Origin: Spinacia oleracea
Lineage: Eukaryota > Streptophyta > Magnoliopsida > Caryophyllales > Amaranthaceae
Direction: 5' to 3'
NCBI RefSeq assembly: GCF_020520425.1
Contig: NC_079492.1
Coordinates: 2,852,001-2,916,000, forward strand
Length of the DNA stretch: 64,000 nucleotides
The position numbers and the translations under genes are program-made. Positions 10,740-23,100 of this stretch are shown here, one piece after another. Below the pieces are notes generated by a model that made no database searches, was not told the DNA's origin, and was given only the letters and a program-made list of their open reading frames with translations. Numbering within the stretch: position 1 is the stretch's first letter; every line of letters begins with the position of its first letter.

Positions 10740-13477
10740 TTAAAGGGAAAGGTCTAATGAGATGTCATTATCTTCATCATCATTGCAAATACAAAGACTC
10801 AGATCTGCACCCATAACAGCAAATTCATCATCGGTTGCCACTTTCTCCTTCCCCTTGGCCGACGTCGCTTTGGAACTTTCTGGACCAGACGACCTCTTTC
10901 TGTCTTCTCTTGGCATATGAACTACGACGGTTTTTGTTGGTGGAAATGCATTAGAGAGAGATAGTTGCAGCTCTACTGGGTGGTGATCATGATCACCGAG
11001 AAAGTGGGTGTCGAGGGCGTTTTTAATTAGTGAACCCTTGAGTTGTTGTAGACGATCCTCCCTACGAGATACTGCACGAGAGGTGGTCAACTTCATAAGC
11101 TCAGGGAGTTGCTCAATGATTTCCCTGTCTTTCCCACTTTTCTCAGCTGCATTTAGGGCTTCTATATTTTAGAACACAGCAAAAAAATTTCACAAAAAAC
11201 ATTCAAATCAGATCAATGCAAATCATCATATTAAGAATAATCAGACCACACAAGACCAGACGAAAAAAATAAAGTCTAACCGATTATGAGGTTCTAACCA
11301 AAAAGATACATGGAGAACTGGTATAGCTATACTTTCTTGGTAATTGTTGAAAAGTTTTTCTATCTCGAAGGCTAGCTAGCCAACTAAGTACAAATTAAAA
11401 AGTACTTTGAACTCGAAAAGACTAATTACTTGACTTTAATCCAAAATTCAAGCTACACACGTCATTTAAAGGCCTAAAAGCGTAATTATAAATGTATTGA
11501 CAATTTGACATGAATGTGGATTACGTCAATAATCCAAATCATTAATAATCCGTGCATGCCATGCCCTAAACCTATATATATGCATTTCCAATGCATTGTT
11601 GCATGCACGGAACTATTAAATTAGGGTTTTTATTTTTTTATTTTTTATTGAGGGATATTAAATTAGGGTTGAACGATTAAGGAATTAAATTGAATATTTA
11701 TTTTTTGAATATTTGATGACATGAGAAAGTTATTCTTTAGTAAACCATCGATCAATAGTCGTGTACAAGCTAGACTATTTCAATATGTCTAATCATTTTA
11801 GTTAAAACTAGTCCATATAAGGTAAAAAAGAAATTTTTGATAATGTTTCCCTTCGTTATAAATAATAATTTTTTTTTTACTCAAGTACGAAGAATATCTT
11901 TTTGAGAGAAAGAAAGCGTGATGTAGAACATAATAATTTTGTGATTGTGTCAGAAGAAATAAATATGAAAATCAGAAAAAGTAACAGGTACAACGTTAGA
12001 AAAATTGTCGTTTTATATGACTTTCGGTTTATGTTTCAAAGTATCTTGATATTTAATTAAATTTAATTTAATTTATTACACAAATTTTTAAAAAAAATCT
12101 AGGTTCGGTTATATATTGCAAGATTGTGCGTTCAAGGCTTTTTATTTTCCTTCAAAAAAAATGTTCACCTTTTTTTTCTTTTTCAGAACAAATAAATTCA
12201 TATAAGGATTGATAATTAAGTTCAAGTAAATTCATACTTTGTATGATGGTTGATAAAGCTTACCTAAGTTCAATATATTACAAATTAAATAATTCCTATA
12301 GTTTTCGTAAGTTCGGATAACTTTTGTTAAGTATGGATTAAAATTCAGATACGTGAAAAATAGGTGAATAACGTGTACACCTTTTAGAATTTGACTTAAA
12401 TTTAGAGAGAGAAAAATCAATAAGTATCAGATCATATCCGGCCTTAAGGAAAATAAGTATGCAAATGTAACGACTTCCTAACTATATATCACATGATTAT
12501 ACAAATTTTATACCAATGATGTCTTGGTCTAGTGATTATTAATGAGGGCCTATATACAATATGTCATGCGTTCAAATCTCCCTCTTACATTAGTCATTTA
12601 TAGTGCTCTTATGACTCATTCTCGTTAAAAAAAAATATACAAAATTTACCATTTCTAATCAAATTTTCTTTTTTCTTTTTTCCTTTTTCCTTTTATCTTT
12701 TCTTATTTTTGGGGATGATATGTGCATTACTAAAAAAAATAGAATCATTTACAGGGTAATATTAACAATAAGAAAATTACCATGAATTAATGATTCATGC
12801 CTCTTGCTTCGGTGCATCTGTTTATAACATGAAAATCTAATTAAATGAATAAATCATAATTTAAAGAAAATATATATATAAAAAACATAGTGAAGAGAAT
12901 AATTTAGGCTTTAAGAAATGATACAAACAAATTGATAAAGTTATAGTACCTGTAAATGGCTTTTTACATGAGACACGGTAATTCCATTTACTTCCATTGC
13001 TCGCAAAATCATGTTAGGGGTAGCCCCTGAAATAGAACACCAAATAATCCATTTTTAAATCGAAAAACTTAACAAAAGCTGCTTTCAAAATAAATAATAT
13101 AAATAACAACTATTTTCTTAAATTTTTACGGAAAAATAATACAATTAGATTAATGTAAATATAAAATGTAAAATTATTATATTTGTACATGTAATGCTAA
13201 AATTGATTTTTAATTTAGTTTTATAATAGTTATTAAATTCGCGATTAAATATTTTATTTTTTTTATATTGAAAATGAGTATACATATGAGTATAAAACTT
13301 ACTGTCTTCTCCACCAAGTTTCTTAACAGCACGCAAAAAACAATCGTGAAGATCGTCAGTCCATCGAAGTCTCGGACTTTTCGATCTTTCATAAGACCTT
13401 ACACTACTTTGATTTGCATTAGATTTAACAACATTTCTAAAACCTACATTCATCGCCATCGGACTCCTCACCCTATG

Positions 13478-13512
<35 letters not shown>

Positions 13513-13534
13513 AACTCTTTCTTTCTTTCACCAT
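10740..13534 (-). CDS. GARP/G2-like MYB-type transcription factor gene (one exon not located)
   Basis: Exon 1 (13534-13303) starts at ATG 13534. It encodes an asparagine run and then RWTDDLHDCFLRAVKKLGG, the first helices of a GARP DNA-binding domain, with a clean GTAAGT donor. Exon 2 (13026-12950, 77 bases) joins in phase and gives ATPNMILRAMEVNG then ITVSHVKSHLQ, the recognition helix and SHLQ signature. The family's next exon normally starts MYR, and I cannot find it in the 1.8 kb intron. The last open segment (11161-10740) encodes a basic/acidic tail ending DISLDLSL, an EAR-type LxLxL repression motif. It follows an AG acceptor but is out of phase with exon 2, so a small exon or a frameshift must intervene. 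The likely role is nuclear DNA binding, possibly repression. The gene is either functional with a missed exon or partly decayed. Confidence 0.72.
13478..13511. repeat. ATT trinucleotide microsatellite coding for polyasparagine
   Basis: Eleven consecutive ATT-type triplets on the plus strand read as AAT codons on the minus strand. They give a run of asparagines near the N-terminus of the GARP protein. Length polymorphism is likely and would not shift the frame. Confidence 0.9.
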
Positions 13535-15071
13535 TTTTCTTCCTCTTAGGAAAATAAAGGAGAAGAATAAAATGGAGGAATTAACTTGGAATTGCAACCA
13601 AAGATGGTTTTAAATAGGAGAAGAATGCAACATAGGAAAATACTCGTGTGATTTTACTACACTTTGTCCTCTACTACACAGGTTCCACGTACTAGAGACA
13701 AGTCAGTTATGTTTTTGGAAATTAAATATTCCCTCATGCAACAGAAAAGGAATAAAATATACATAAAAGGAAAGGAATTTTACAAAATTATGTTTTATTG
13801 TTATGACTTTTATTTTCTTTGGAAATATATCCATAAAGTCAAAGCTAGGCTTAAATTTTATTTGTAATCCCTCTATTTGTTTTTGTTCTACGCACTATCT
13901 ATATTTATTTATTTTCTATTTTCTCATTTTTACTTAAGAGTAGGTTTATGTCAGACGGTCTTACTAAAAATAATTAGTCATACAAATTAATTTTAGTTTC
14001 ATCATTACTTGCCTTTTGATTAACTTATACTTAGCCCGACGAACTAATTAGTGATCTATTAGAATATATCGTATTTTAATAAATTTGTAGTTAATTATGA
14101 ATTATGTTATATTTTTGCCACAACGAAAAATATTTCTCTAAACTTATTTTATCTAGAAAAAATTTATCTAAAACATACTTATTTATGTTCGAAATTTTTT
14201 AAAACACTCTTAATACATATTTTGATTTAACTTATTTGAAAGTATATTGTTTGAAATTATCTTAACTTAAGTTTTCTTAACTACATCAAAATAAGTCAAA
14301 TACAAAGAGTCTAATGTCAATTGGTGTTTGATCAATATTGCCCGTTTTTGTATGACTAATTTCAATTCATAATTCCCTCTAAACCATACGACTTTCAAAT
14401 TCATGAACCAGAAACTAAAATAATTATATGTATGTCTTATATGGAAATTAAATTATTAATTTCTAGCAGTGTGAACTTTCGTCAATTTATTACTAAACTA
14501 ATAAATTTCGAAGTGGGAAAGATATCAGAAGTGATTCTGTATGTAAAGTTAATTGATTCGGTTTTAATATTGACAAGCTAAAGTGTAACGCCCCAAAAAT
14601 TCTCTCTGTTCAAATTCCATTTTTCTTTCTTAAAAATCATAGAAAATTACCAATGCGTTATCGCCACGTGGAATGCGTTATCACCACGTGAAAACGTAAG
14701 ACTTACTCAGAGTAATACAACAGAAAATAAATATACTCTAAACCCTAATACCAATTGGTTAATTAAAATGTAAATCAAATCTATTCAAAAGTAAAGACAA
14801 CTCAGGACATTTTGAGCCACTGTAAAATCCCAAATAACACTAATGCAAAACATCTCAGTCTACTTAAAAAAATTTATCCACATAAATTGGTTCTCAGTCC
14901 TTATTATAGTAAATGGTTTTCAATTGATTAATTAAAATGTAGATGGGTATTATGTGGTTAATACAATTAATTGTGAAGGATGAATTCACGTCACCAACAT
15001 AAGCACTCATACAAAGTTGGTCATGGGAGTTCAAAAACAGTCCCTTGTTTTGGGGTATACTTTTTCCCTAA
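13535..15071. other. Intergenic AT-rich DNA
   Basis: I see no gene, RNA or bounded repeat here beyond the putative TATA box. Short open frames lack domains. Confidence 0.5.
13609..13616 (-). promoter_or_regulatory. Putative TATA box of the GARP gene
   Basis: TATTTAAA on the minus strand lies 75 bases upstream of the chosen ATG. This fits a TATA box with a short 5' UTR. There is no other support. Confidence 0.4.
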
Positions 15072-16048
15072 CCTCAAGTCTTATATGTAACCAGTCACAC
15101 CATCAACTTAATTGATGGTGTGCATGTTCACAGTTATAAATAAATCCAACGCGTTTAAAGGCATAAAACAGAGTAACATCGTCATAGAAAATATAGCAAC
15201 ATCAGCGTAGAAAATAAAGTAACAAATCAGCATAGAAAATAAAGTAACATCAGTACATACAAAGAAACTCTAACATGGAATTGAAGAAATGCAATAAATA
15301 AAAGTAACATCAGCATAAAAGGTCAAGTAACACCAGTCTACACAAGGAACCTCGAACATGAAATTCAAGAAAATGTAGTAAACACAAGAAATTAAAAAAA
15401 AAACAGCGAATACAACGTACAAGTAACATCATCATAGAAAGTCAAGTAACACCGGTCTATACAAGGAACCTCTTACATGAAACTACAATAAAACAAAAAA
15501 AGTAACCGCGAATACAAGGTATAAGTAACATCAACATAGAAATTCAAATAACACCAGTCTATACAAGGGACCTCTAACATGAAATTGAAGAAAATGCAAT
15601 AACTAAAAGTAACATCAGCATAAAAGGTCAAGTAACACCAGTCTATACAAGGAATCTCGAACATGAAATTCAAGAAAATGTAGTAAACACAAGAAAATAA
15701 CAACGAATACAACGTACAAGTAACATCATCATAGAAAGTCAAGTAACACTAGTTTATACAAGGAACCTCTTACATAAAACTGCAATAAAATAAGAAAAAT
15801 AACTACGAATACAATGTATAAGTAACACCAGCATAGACTTTCAAGTAACACTCGTTTATACAAGCAACCTCTAACATGAAATTCAAAAAACTGCAGTAAA
15901 ACAACAAAAGTAACGGTGAATACAATGTATAAGTAACACCAACATAGAAAGTCGATCAGGTAACACTCGTCAATAACTTTTTTCATATTAGTTGCGCGCG
16001 TCACACCATCAAGTTGATGGTGTGACTGGTCACACATGAGACGCACTG
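15072..16048. mobile_element. Non-autonomous Mutator-like (MULE) MITE with palindromic ends and an internal tandem array
   Basis: It is flanked by a perfect 9-bp direct repeat TTTCCCTAA (15063-15071 and 16049-16057), the duplication size of Mutator-like elements. The termini share an inverted repeat that contains CCAGTCACACCATCAACTT. Each end can also fold on itself, since CACACCATCAA faces TTGATGGTGTG. The interior (about 15170-15965) is an imperfect tandem array of roughly 80-115-bp units with CAAGTAACACCAGTCTATAC. No transposase is present. Two open frames inside (15473-15742, 15729-16046) are repetitive translations of the array and are not genes. Confidence 0.85.
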
Positions 16049-17518
16049 TTTCCCTAATATGTCCTCTTTCAAATTCAATTTCAAAAAAACTAATTAAAAT
16101 TGTTTGGTTGAAATATGCATGAAAAGTTACACCTTAATTTTTGGAAGTTTTACCCCTTAAAAATTGAAAGAAGTTACAATATTTATCGCCTTGTCCTTTA
16201 TGGCTCTTTCTATGTCAAAGAAAAAAATCTTAATGAGAGAATAAATTTATAGAAAATATTCTCGTCCAAAAAAAAAAAAAACAATACTATGTACGTACTT
16301 ATTAGGTTACAAACAAATTAATCATCTAATTGCAGTCTTGTAATTAAACCATAAATAACCGCTCTTCCCTCATCTTCTCCCTCTCTCAAATCCATGGTCT
16401 CCATTAGCAAATTTTGAAGGGATTTTCATCGAATTTTTTATTAGGGAAAACTCCAATATTTTTATTTAGTTAGTTTTTTTTTTAGGTTATAATAATGCTT
16501 CCTTCTTGTGCGATGAACTTTTTTCCCTCGAAAGGCTGGGGTTTTCTTCTCCTTTTAGGAGAATTTTTCTCAGGTTAGAGGATCCTAGATTTCTGGTGTA
16601 CAAAAGAAGAATACTTTAGTTTCTCAGGAGAATTAATTTTTCGTCGATAAAGATTTGTGTGATGTTGCATCAGATGTCAGTTCTACGTCTATAATCAATT
16701 GAACCTGATTTAGTTCAAGTTCTAAACTAAAATAGATCAAAAGACCCTCTCGTTGAAGGTTATATCAAACAATGATGTGTAAGAGGGTGTACAAGATGTC
16801 CAACATGCAATGATCGTAGTTTTGCAGAAAAAAAAGATTTTATTTGATTCGATTTATTATGTATTTGATAGATTCAAATCTCTTCTGTAAATGTCGTATT
16901 ACTTTTTATCAATAAATTAATTTTACTTAATTAAAGCTCGAACTCTTACATCACATTCTACTCACATATTTCAAAATTAATCCGTTCAAAAAACCGATTT
17001 TAAATAAGATCATTAATTTAATTAAGTTCAAATAAGTGAAAATAAAATGAATACGATAAGAAATGCACCTCACCTCACTACTTGCATATTGGAAGCATTC
17101 TCTACAAGCTTCTAGCTAGATATATAATGATTTTTTTTCTTTTTATAATGTAAATAAACGCACAAGAAAAAACTGTTGAGAGAGAAGTCTACAACTTCAC
17201 ACGTCGCCGCATATGAGAAAAAAATTTCACCTTATTCTTAACAGATGTCTCCATGACTCCATGCATCTTAAGGAATTCCCTTTTTCTTAGAATATTTTTA
17301 TTATATTTATTTTATATTTTCTTTTTATTTCTTTTTGTGAAAATATGATTGTGTTTATCGTCAACAACAGTGACTCAGTGAGCCAGGAACCAATTCTCTC
17401 GTCCCGCCTGGTCCATTTAAAAGACCAAAAGTAGAGGATTGAAGAATGATCTTTTCCCATTCTTAAAGGTTATTGAACACGTACTCACCCAATTGGTTAC
17501 GAGGCAAAGGGGAGTAAC
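16049..17518. other. Intergenic DNA without a recognised gene
   Basis: AT-rich sequence with short frames only. A CT-rich stretch near 16360-16390, followed by a seven-codon ATG frame, looks like a 5' leader, but no coding exon follows. Confidence 0.4.
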
Positions 17519-17788
17519 CACTATCACGGCAAGAAATTGTATCATTAACGGCGGGAAATTCAGTCGTTAAAGGTCAGTAATCGTTGATTAACGACGTGAT
17601 TTCCTGTCGCGAACCCGTCATAAAAGGGGGTCGTTGTTAATGGAAAAATCCCGTCATTAACCTTTTGTGAAAAAACATTTTCGACGGTTGTTCCCGTCTT
17701 TGTTTGGTTGTTATCCCCATCGCAAAAAACTTTTGCTTTTTTACCCGTCGTTATTAGGTTGTCATTAAAGATACAAATTCTAGTGGTG
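17519..17788 (-). mobile_element. CACTA-type MITE, about 270 bp
   Basis: It begins CACTATCACGGCAAGAAA and ends ATTCTAGTGGTG. Along its whole length it matches the reverse complement of the MITE at 62936-63216, for example in GATTAACGAC and CGCGAACCCGTCATAAAAGG. The flanking three bases (AAC and TAT) do not match, so the duplication has mutated or an end is misplaced. No coding capacity. Confidence 0.75.
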
Positions 17789-17791
17789 TAT

Positions 17792-18352
17792 GGGCGTGTT
17801 CGGTGGTAGCAGGAGCGTTTTGATTTAAAACGCTACCTGTAATACAAGTATTTGTCAGGAATCAGTAGCGGTTAGCTAGGTAACTTTTCTCAAACGTTAA
17901 ATATATTAGCGTTCAAATGTAGCGGGTCGCAATTTGATAAAATTATAGAGATATTTTAAACACTAAATATAAATAACCTTAGCCGCTACTTACCAAACAC
18001 TCATATTAAATTTTTGGTTCTACTACGAGGAGTTTCCACCGCCTTCGGCGAGTGGACTAATCTCCTGCGGGAGTTTGCATGGGTACCTCGATGGGCAGCA
18101 TCCCTCCCAGACTCCCAGTTGAGATTTTTTCCATTCTCAAGGCTCGAACTCGAGACCTTGGTTAAGGAGCAAGAGGCCCTTAACCATTCATGCCAACCTC
18201 AATTGGTAAACACTCATATTAATTAGTTACACGCTACTTTGAAGATAACCATTTCCCGTTACTAATTCACTGTTAGGCGCCGCTACTCCAACTTCTAATA
18301 ATGCGCTACTCAACCGTTAAAAGTTACCGCTACCGCTAGTTTTACCGGACAT
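17792..18352. mobile_element. Probable MITE (GTGTTCGGT ends) hosting a SINE
   Basis: The left part starts GGCGTGTTCGGTGGTAGC. The right part ends GCTAGTTTTACCGGACATG, which is roughly its inverse. Repeated CGCTAC words near both ends support one element split by the SINE at 18010-18207. No clear target duplication was found. Confidence 0.4.
18010..18207 (-). mobile_element. tRNA-derived SINE
   Basis: A perfect 15-bp direct repeat AAACACTCATATTAA flanks it (17995-18009 and 18208-18222). Its minus strand starts TACCAATTGAGGTTGGCATG and contains a box A-like TGGCATGAATGG and a box B GTTCGAGCC, the RNA polymerase III internal promoter. It is 198 bp, a normal SINE size. The plus-strand open frame across it is incidental. 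Confidence 0.88.
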
Positions 18353-20117
18353 GATCTTCCTATTTAATTCTCTTCTATTTTTGTAAGAGTTGACAAACAA
18401 AGATGATTGACGTCGGCAAAATTGGAAGGAAAGAAGAAACTTCAAACTCTACCAAACTTCTTTCGTTGCATGCAATCGGTGGGTCGATGAACTTTTATTA
18501 TTTGCATATTTTTGCAGTTACATTTTTTTGATGGACAAAACGGTTTCGAATATGTTTACAATTATGAAGTCATAACATTTTAAAAAAATAATCTAATTTA
18601 AATGTTTGTTGCACGAGTTTAATTTTTATGTCCTTTTTTGAGGGAGGGTTTAAAGGTTGTAACGTTGTAATGTTGTACGTCGTGTAACAAAATTTTAGAA
18701 TTTTGTCAATGTCAAATTTTATTTTTTTTAATGTATATTTATTACGAAATAATTAATTTTACATTTTTAATTTTTTGTACGTTCTATCAAATTCTACATA
18801 CGTAATTAGTTGTACGGTTGTACATGTCACGCTTTGACGACTACTAGTATATGACATCAACTAATTGAAACTTGTAGATTGCTCATGTTATAAGGCCCAA
18901 AATCCTTGGGCGTCTTGTGCACTCTAGACTTGTGAATTTGTGATTCAACTACATTTTTTTTGGGTGCAAATAAGAGGCATGCCCCGACAGAAAATAAATT
19001 ACACAATTAAACGTGGTGTAGCAACACCTACTAAGTCCTAGACAATGTGAGTCAATTTGTGATTCTACTACATTAATGTATTTAGTCTTATTTATGGTCC
19101 TTGATCAACCAAAAACCTTTGTTTAAAGCAAAACCAAGAATATTTTGTATCCCTTTATTTTCCGGAGTAAACATAATGTGGTTCCATTCCCATCATATAC
19201 ACATTTTATGACTCATTTTGGACCATTTTATGTCACAAACTCAATTAGAGTGACAATCTCTAAAATTGAGACCGTCCAAAGTTAAGCAGAAGTTTTGACC
19301 ATTTAAAGTAGACCGTCCATAGTTGAGACTAAAAATGTCAACTTTTTCTTGGATTTATTCAAAACGTAGTACTCTCTTATTATAATGTCAATATCCCAAA
19401 ATGCCCCTTCAAATACACTAGATTCAAAAAATTGTTCCAAATTCAGCTAAGATGTTCGATTTTGAGAGTGCCAGAGAACGTACAGTAACTTTTTGTTTTA
19501 TTTGAGAAAAGTTAGGCACGCGTATTATTAAATCAAACCAAGTTCCGTCAAAATTGTTAAACTTTGGGAAAAATTGTCTAACCATATAAACTTCGACTCA
19601 TTGGCATTCCATCTCACAACAAGATGAGTCTACTCGCTCTACATACATGAATGCACTTAAAAATTTGAATTCATACTTTCCTAATACTTCGTATGTTGTA
19701 GGTATTGTCCCTCACATGAATTGATCAATGAAATCATGAATACAATTTTATTCCCAAAGAAACAACTAAAACAATATTACATTTTTTTTTTTTGCAATTC
19801 ACTAAGGAGGTGAAGCATGAAACAATAGTTCTTAATTACACAACCTAATGATTTAATCCCCTCCACCCAAAAACAAATTACCTCCCTCATTGTCATGCAA
19901 CATCATGCATGACAATATCATATTACACAATCTCAAATCTAATCAACTAACTATGTCACCCTCTTGTGACCATTAAGTACACCCAAATCATACTTATACT
20001 CTATAGAAAACCCTTTTCCGAAGTGTAATTCAAATTAAGGTTTGAATCCCCGTTCCCTCATTTCCTGAGATAGGAAGCCGAGTGAGGACCCCTCGTTTGC
20101 CTAGAGTGTGAAAAAAC
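18353..20117. other. Intergenic/3' flank of the SKS gene
   Basis: AT-rich, with no coding exon or bounded repeat that I can support. The segment just left of 20118 would hold the SKS 3' UTR. Confidence 0.4.
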
Positions 20118-23100
20118 TTATAGAGGGCGTGTGTGACGCCCTCTAGCCCTACCACAGAGGAGGGCATTCTTAGGGATAGGATACTCGTCTCTCAACGAAC
20201 GAGACGGGGTATAGACCCTCATGTAGAATTGTTGTCCCAAATATTGCCTTATCCAATTCTCTGATCTTATGTTCCACATTCCCACATTGTCTAGGGACAT
20301 GTATACTGCGGTCCATGCCTTCGGATACACCTGCATATTTAAGAAGTTCACTTGTTATTAGTAACCAACCTTAAGTCATGGTGTAGCATAATACAAAATG
20401 TTCTTGCTACAATAATAAGGGTAAAGTAAAGATAGCACTGGGCCGAGCTGAGACACGGCGGACACGATCGAGCCAAAGTCGTGGGCCGTTGGCCACATTA
20501 TTTTTTGAAAAAAACATGCTAAATAGAGGGAAATTAGGCTTTTTTACATGACGGCCCAACCCGACCCGAAACAAGGGTATGTGGGCCTGGCTCATGCTTG
20601 GTTTGCATTTTGAAATAGGCCCACGACCTAGCCCAACACGAAAAAAATCATGGCTTGATACGAGTACGAAAAAAGCACGGTCCAATACGAGCACAAAATC
20701 GTAGGCCATTAGCCGCATATTTTCGGAAAAAGCACGACCATGCATGACACAAGAAAGCACGCTAAATTGAGTAAAAATTAGGCTTAGGCACGGTGGCTTG
20801 GCCCGACTTGGAACGAGAGGTACATGGTCATGGGTTGCATTTTAAAATTTCCAGCCCGACCCACGTGTTACCAGTTGTCGGGCCTGGTTAGGCCCACGTC
20901 CCATGGGCTTGGCCTGACACACCCACAACCATCTTTCTCGTGAAGTGGTGTTACCTGAACGGTGGATCGAGTAACTGCATCTCTCAAGTTATAGCTGAGT
21001 CTACTCCTAGGAGTCCATTGACCACCATCCATCCTGTTCATTAAAATGTAAAAAAAACTTAGTAAAAATTTATAGTAATTAAAAAATGGATCATATAAAA
21101 CTAAATCTAGAGATGTGATACAGATATGTGTTCTTACCCAACAACAAAGAAAGCATAACCATCAATATGGTAAGACTGAACTGAATCTTCCATATTCTGG
21201 AAAATAATCTCAACAAAAGTCCTGTAATCAGTCTGCAACGACGCCGTTTTAAGATATGGAGTGCCCCATGTAGGGTAACTAGGCATGCTATTAGGGTAGT
21301 AAACACCAGGTATGTTGAAGTAGTCTGCAAGTTTTAAGGGTGTATCTGCCTGAAGATATGACACACTGTTGATAGCATACCTCTGCTGGCCATTGATGTA
21401 TGCAGGTGAGTTTGCGAGCATTATGGTTCGTTGTAGTTTGATCAATCCGTAATGGTACGAGCCCTGTGGGTTCGGTCTTGGTCCGCTTGCTGATAAGTTC
21501 ATCCTGAGTATAATGCAGACATCAGTATGATCATGTGTGTCATAAAATTTATTAACTCCTGAATGTTGTTAAATTCTATAATGAATATCAAGTAGGGGTG
21601 AATATGAACCGGATACCCGAACCGATAACCAATAATGCTAAAATTGATATCCATGAACAAAACATTAAGTTAGGGTACCCAAACTTTCGGATGGTACCCA
21701 CTACGATATCCTATTAGAAAAAAATATAGACTTTATAACTAGATTATTGTAATATCATTCAACACTAAATATCAACATTTGGACATGATTTGGACTACAT
21801 TAATAATAAAATTGCAATTTACTCAAATGCAAAGTGATAAAGGTTGCAACTTGCGACAAAACAATTTGTATGGCAATTATTTTTTTTACTTACATAGAAA
21901 TATATTATTAGATTGTAATTTCTATTTTTGAATTTATAATTTACAAAAAAAAGGAAATATATATTTATTATACCTTTTTTTTTATGGAGTACCTTATTTT
22001 AATATTTTATAGAAAAAATATGGCGTTGATAGTAAAAATAATTTATGAGTCGTGGTCTACGTGGCACCATTAGAAAAGTGACACATAGGATTATGACACA
22101 TTTTATTGGTTGCAACTTGCGACCTTTATCATTGACTCATTGTCCAACTCAAATTAAAGATCTTGGAAAAACAATATTTAAATTGGGAAAAAAATTAAAA
22201 GAAGACTTGTCGAACCGTTATCGGGTACCCATTATTTGTGAAACGATATCCGTAACCATACTCAATACCCGAATTTCGGATCGGGTATCCAAACCGATAA
22301 CCATATCGGTTCGGGTACCCCACTTTTTCGGATGGGATACACAATCTGATAACCATATCGGTTCAGGTTCCAACTTTTTCGGATCGGATACCTAGCTTGA
22401 TAACCGTATCGGTTCGGGTACCCAATATTTCGGATCGGATATTGGTTTAGGTTCGGGTTTTTGATTTTTATCGGATCAGATACGAATATAGATACATACC
22501 TGATAGAATGGGCCTGGTTGAGAGACCAACCAATCTGCGTAGTGGGCCCACGAGGAAGAGGCCCAGATACTTTCTTCCAAGAGTTTCTATAATGAAGTAC
22601 TGCTGTTGTCGTAAGCACAGGTTTAGTGAAACGCGAAGAAACTACAACGTAATAATCATCAGGGGCCTGATCAGCTGTTACTAGGACTGAGTAAGACTGC
22701 CCTAAATGAATATCAAGGGAAGCGTAGTTGGTCTGTAAAGTATGTGTCCCTTCAACCTCTACTAACTTAAGCTTGTGCCCTGCTATCCTGAAGTTGATTG
22801 ATGTTGCAATTCCAACGTTTGATATCCTAAACCGGTAAGTTCTCCCTACAATTATTATTATCACACAACTAAACATCAGTTTTGTTATAATGGAAGTAAA
22901 AAAAGATTAGTAATAACGTAAATAAAGAACACATAGATTTTAACGTGGTTCATTAACAATTTGTTTGTTAGGTACGTCCATGAAAGATGGGAGGAAAGTT
23001 TTATTGATCTAGAGAGTTTATATAGTACGTAATTTCTAGACAGATGCGAAAAAGCCCCACAAAATATGCCTAAAACAGATAACCCTAGTCCAAAATACCA

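Noticed and set aside
15473..16046. Two Tyr/Cys-rich membrane-like frames
   Set aside because: They lie inside the MULE MITE and repeat with the tandem units.
16360..16910. Possible 5' UTR and small gene with ATG at about 16393
   Set aside because: The ATG frame stops after seven codons and no following exon has coding character.
22045..22395. 116-codon plus-strand frame in SKS intron 5
   Set aside because: Runs through the hAT-like repeat opposite the gene and has no recognisable domain.
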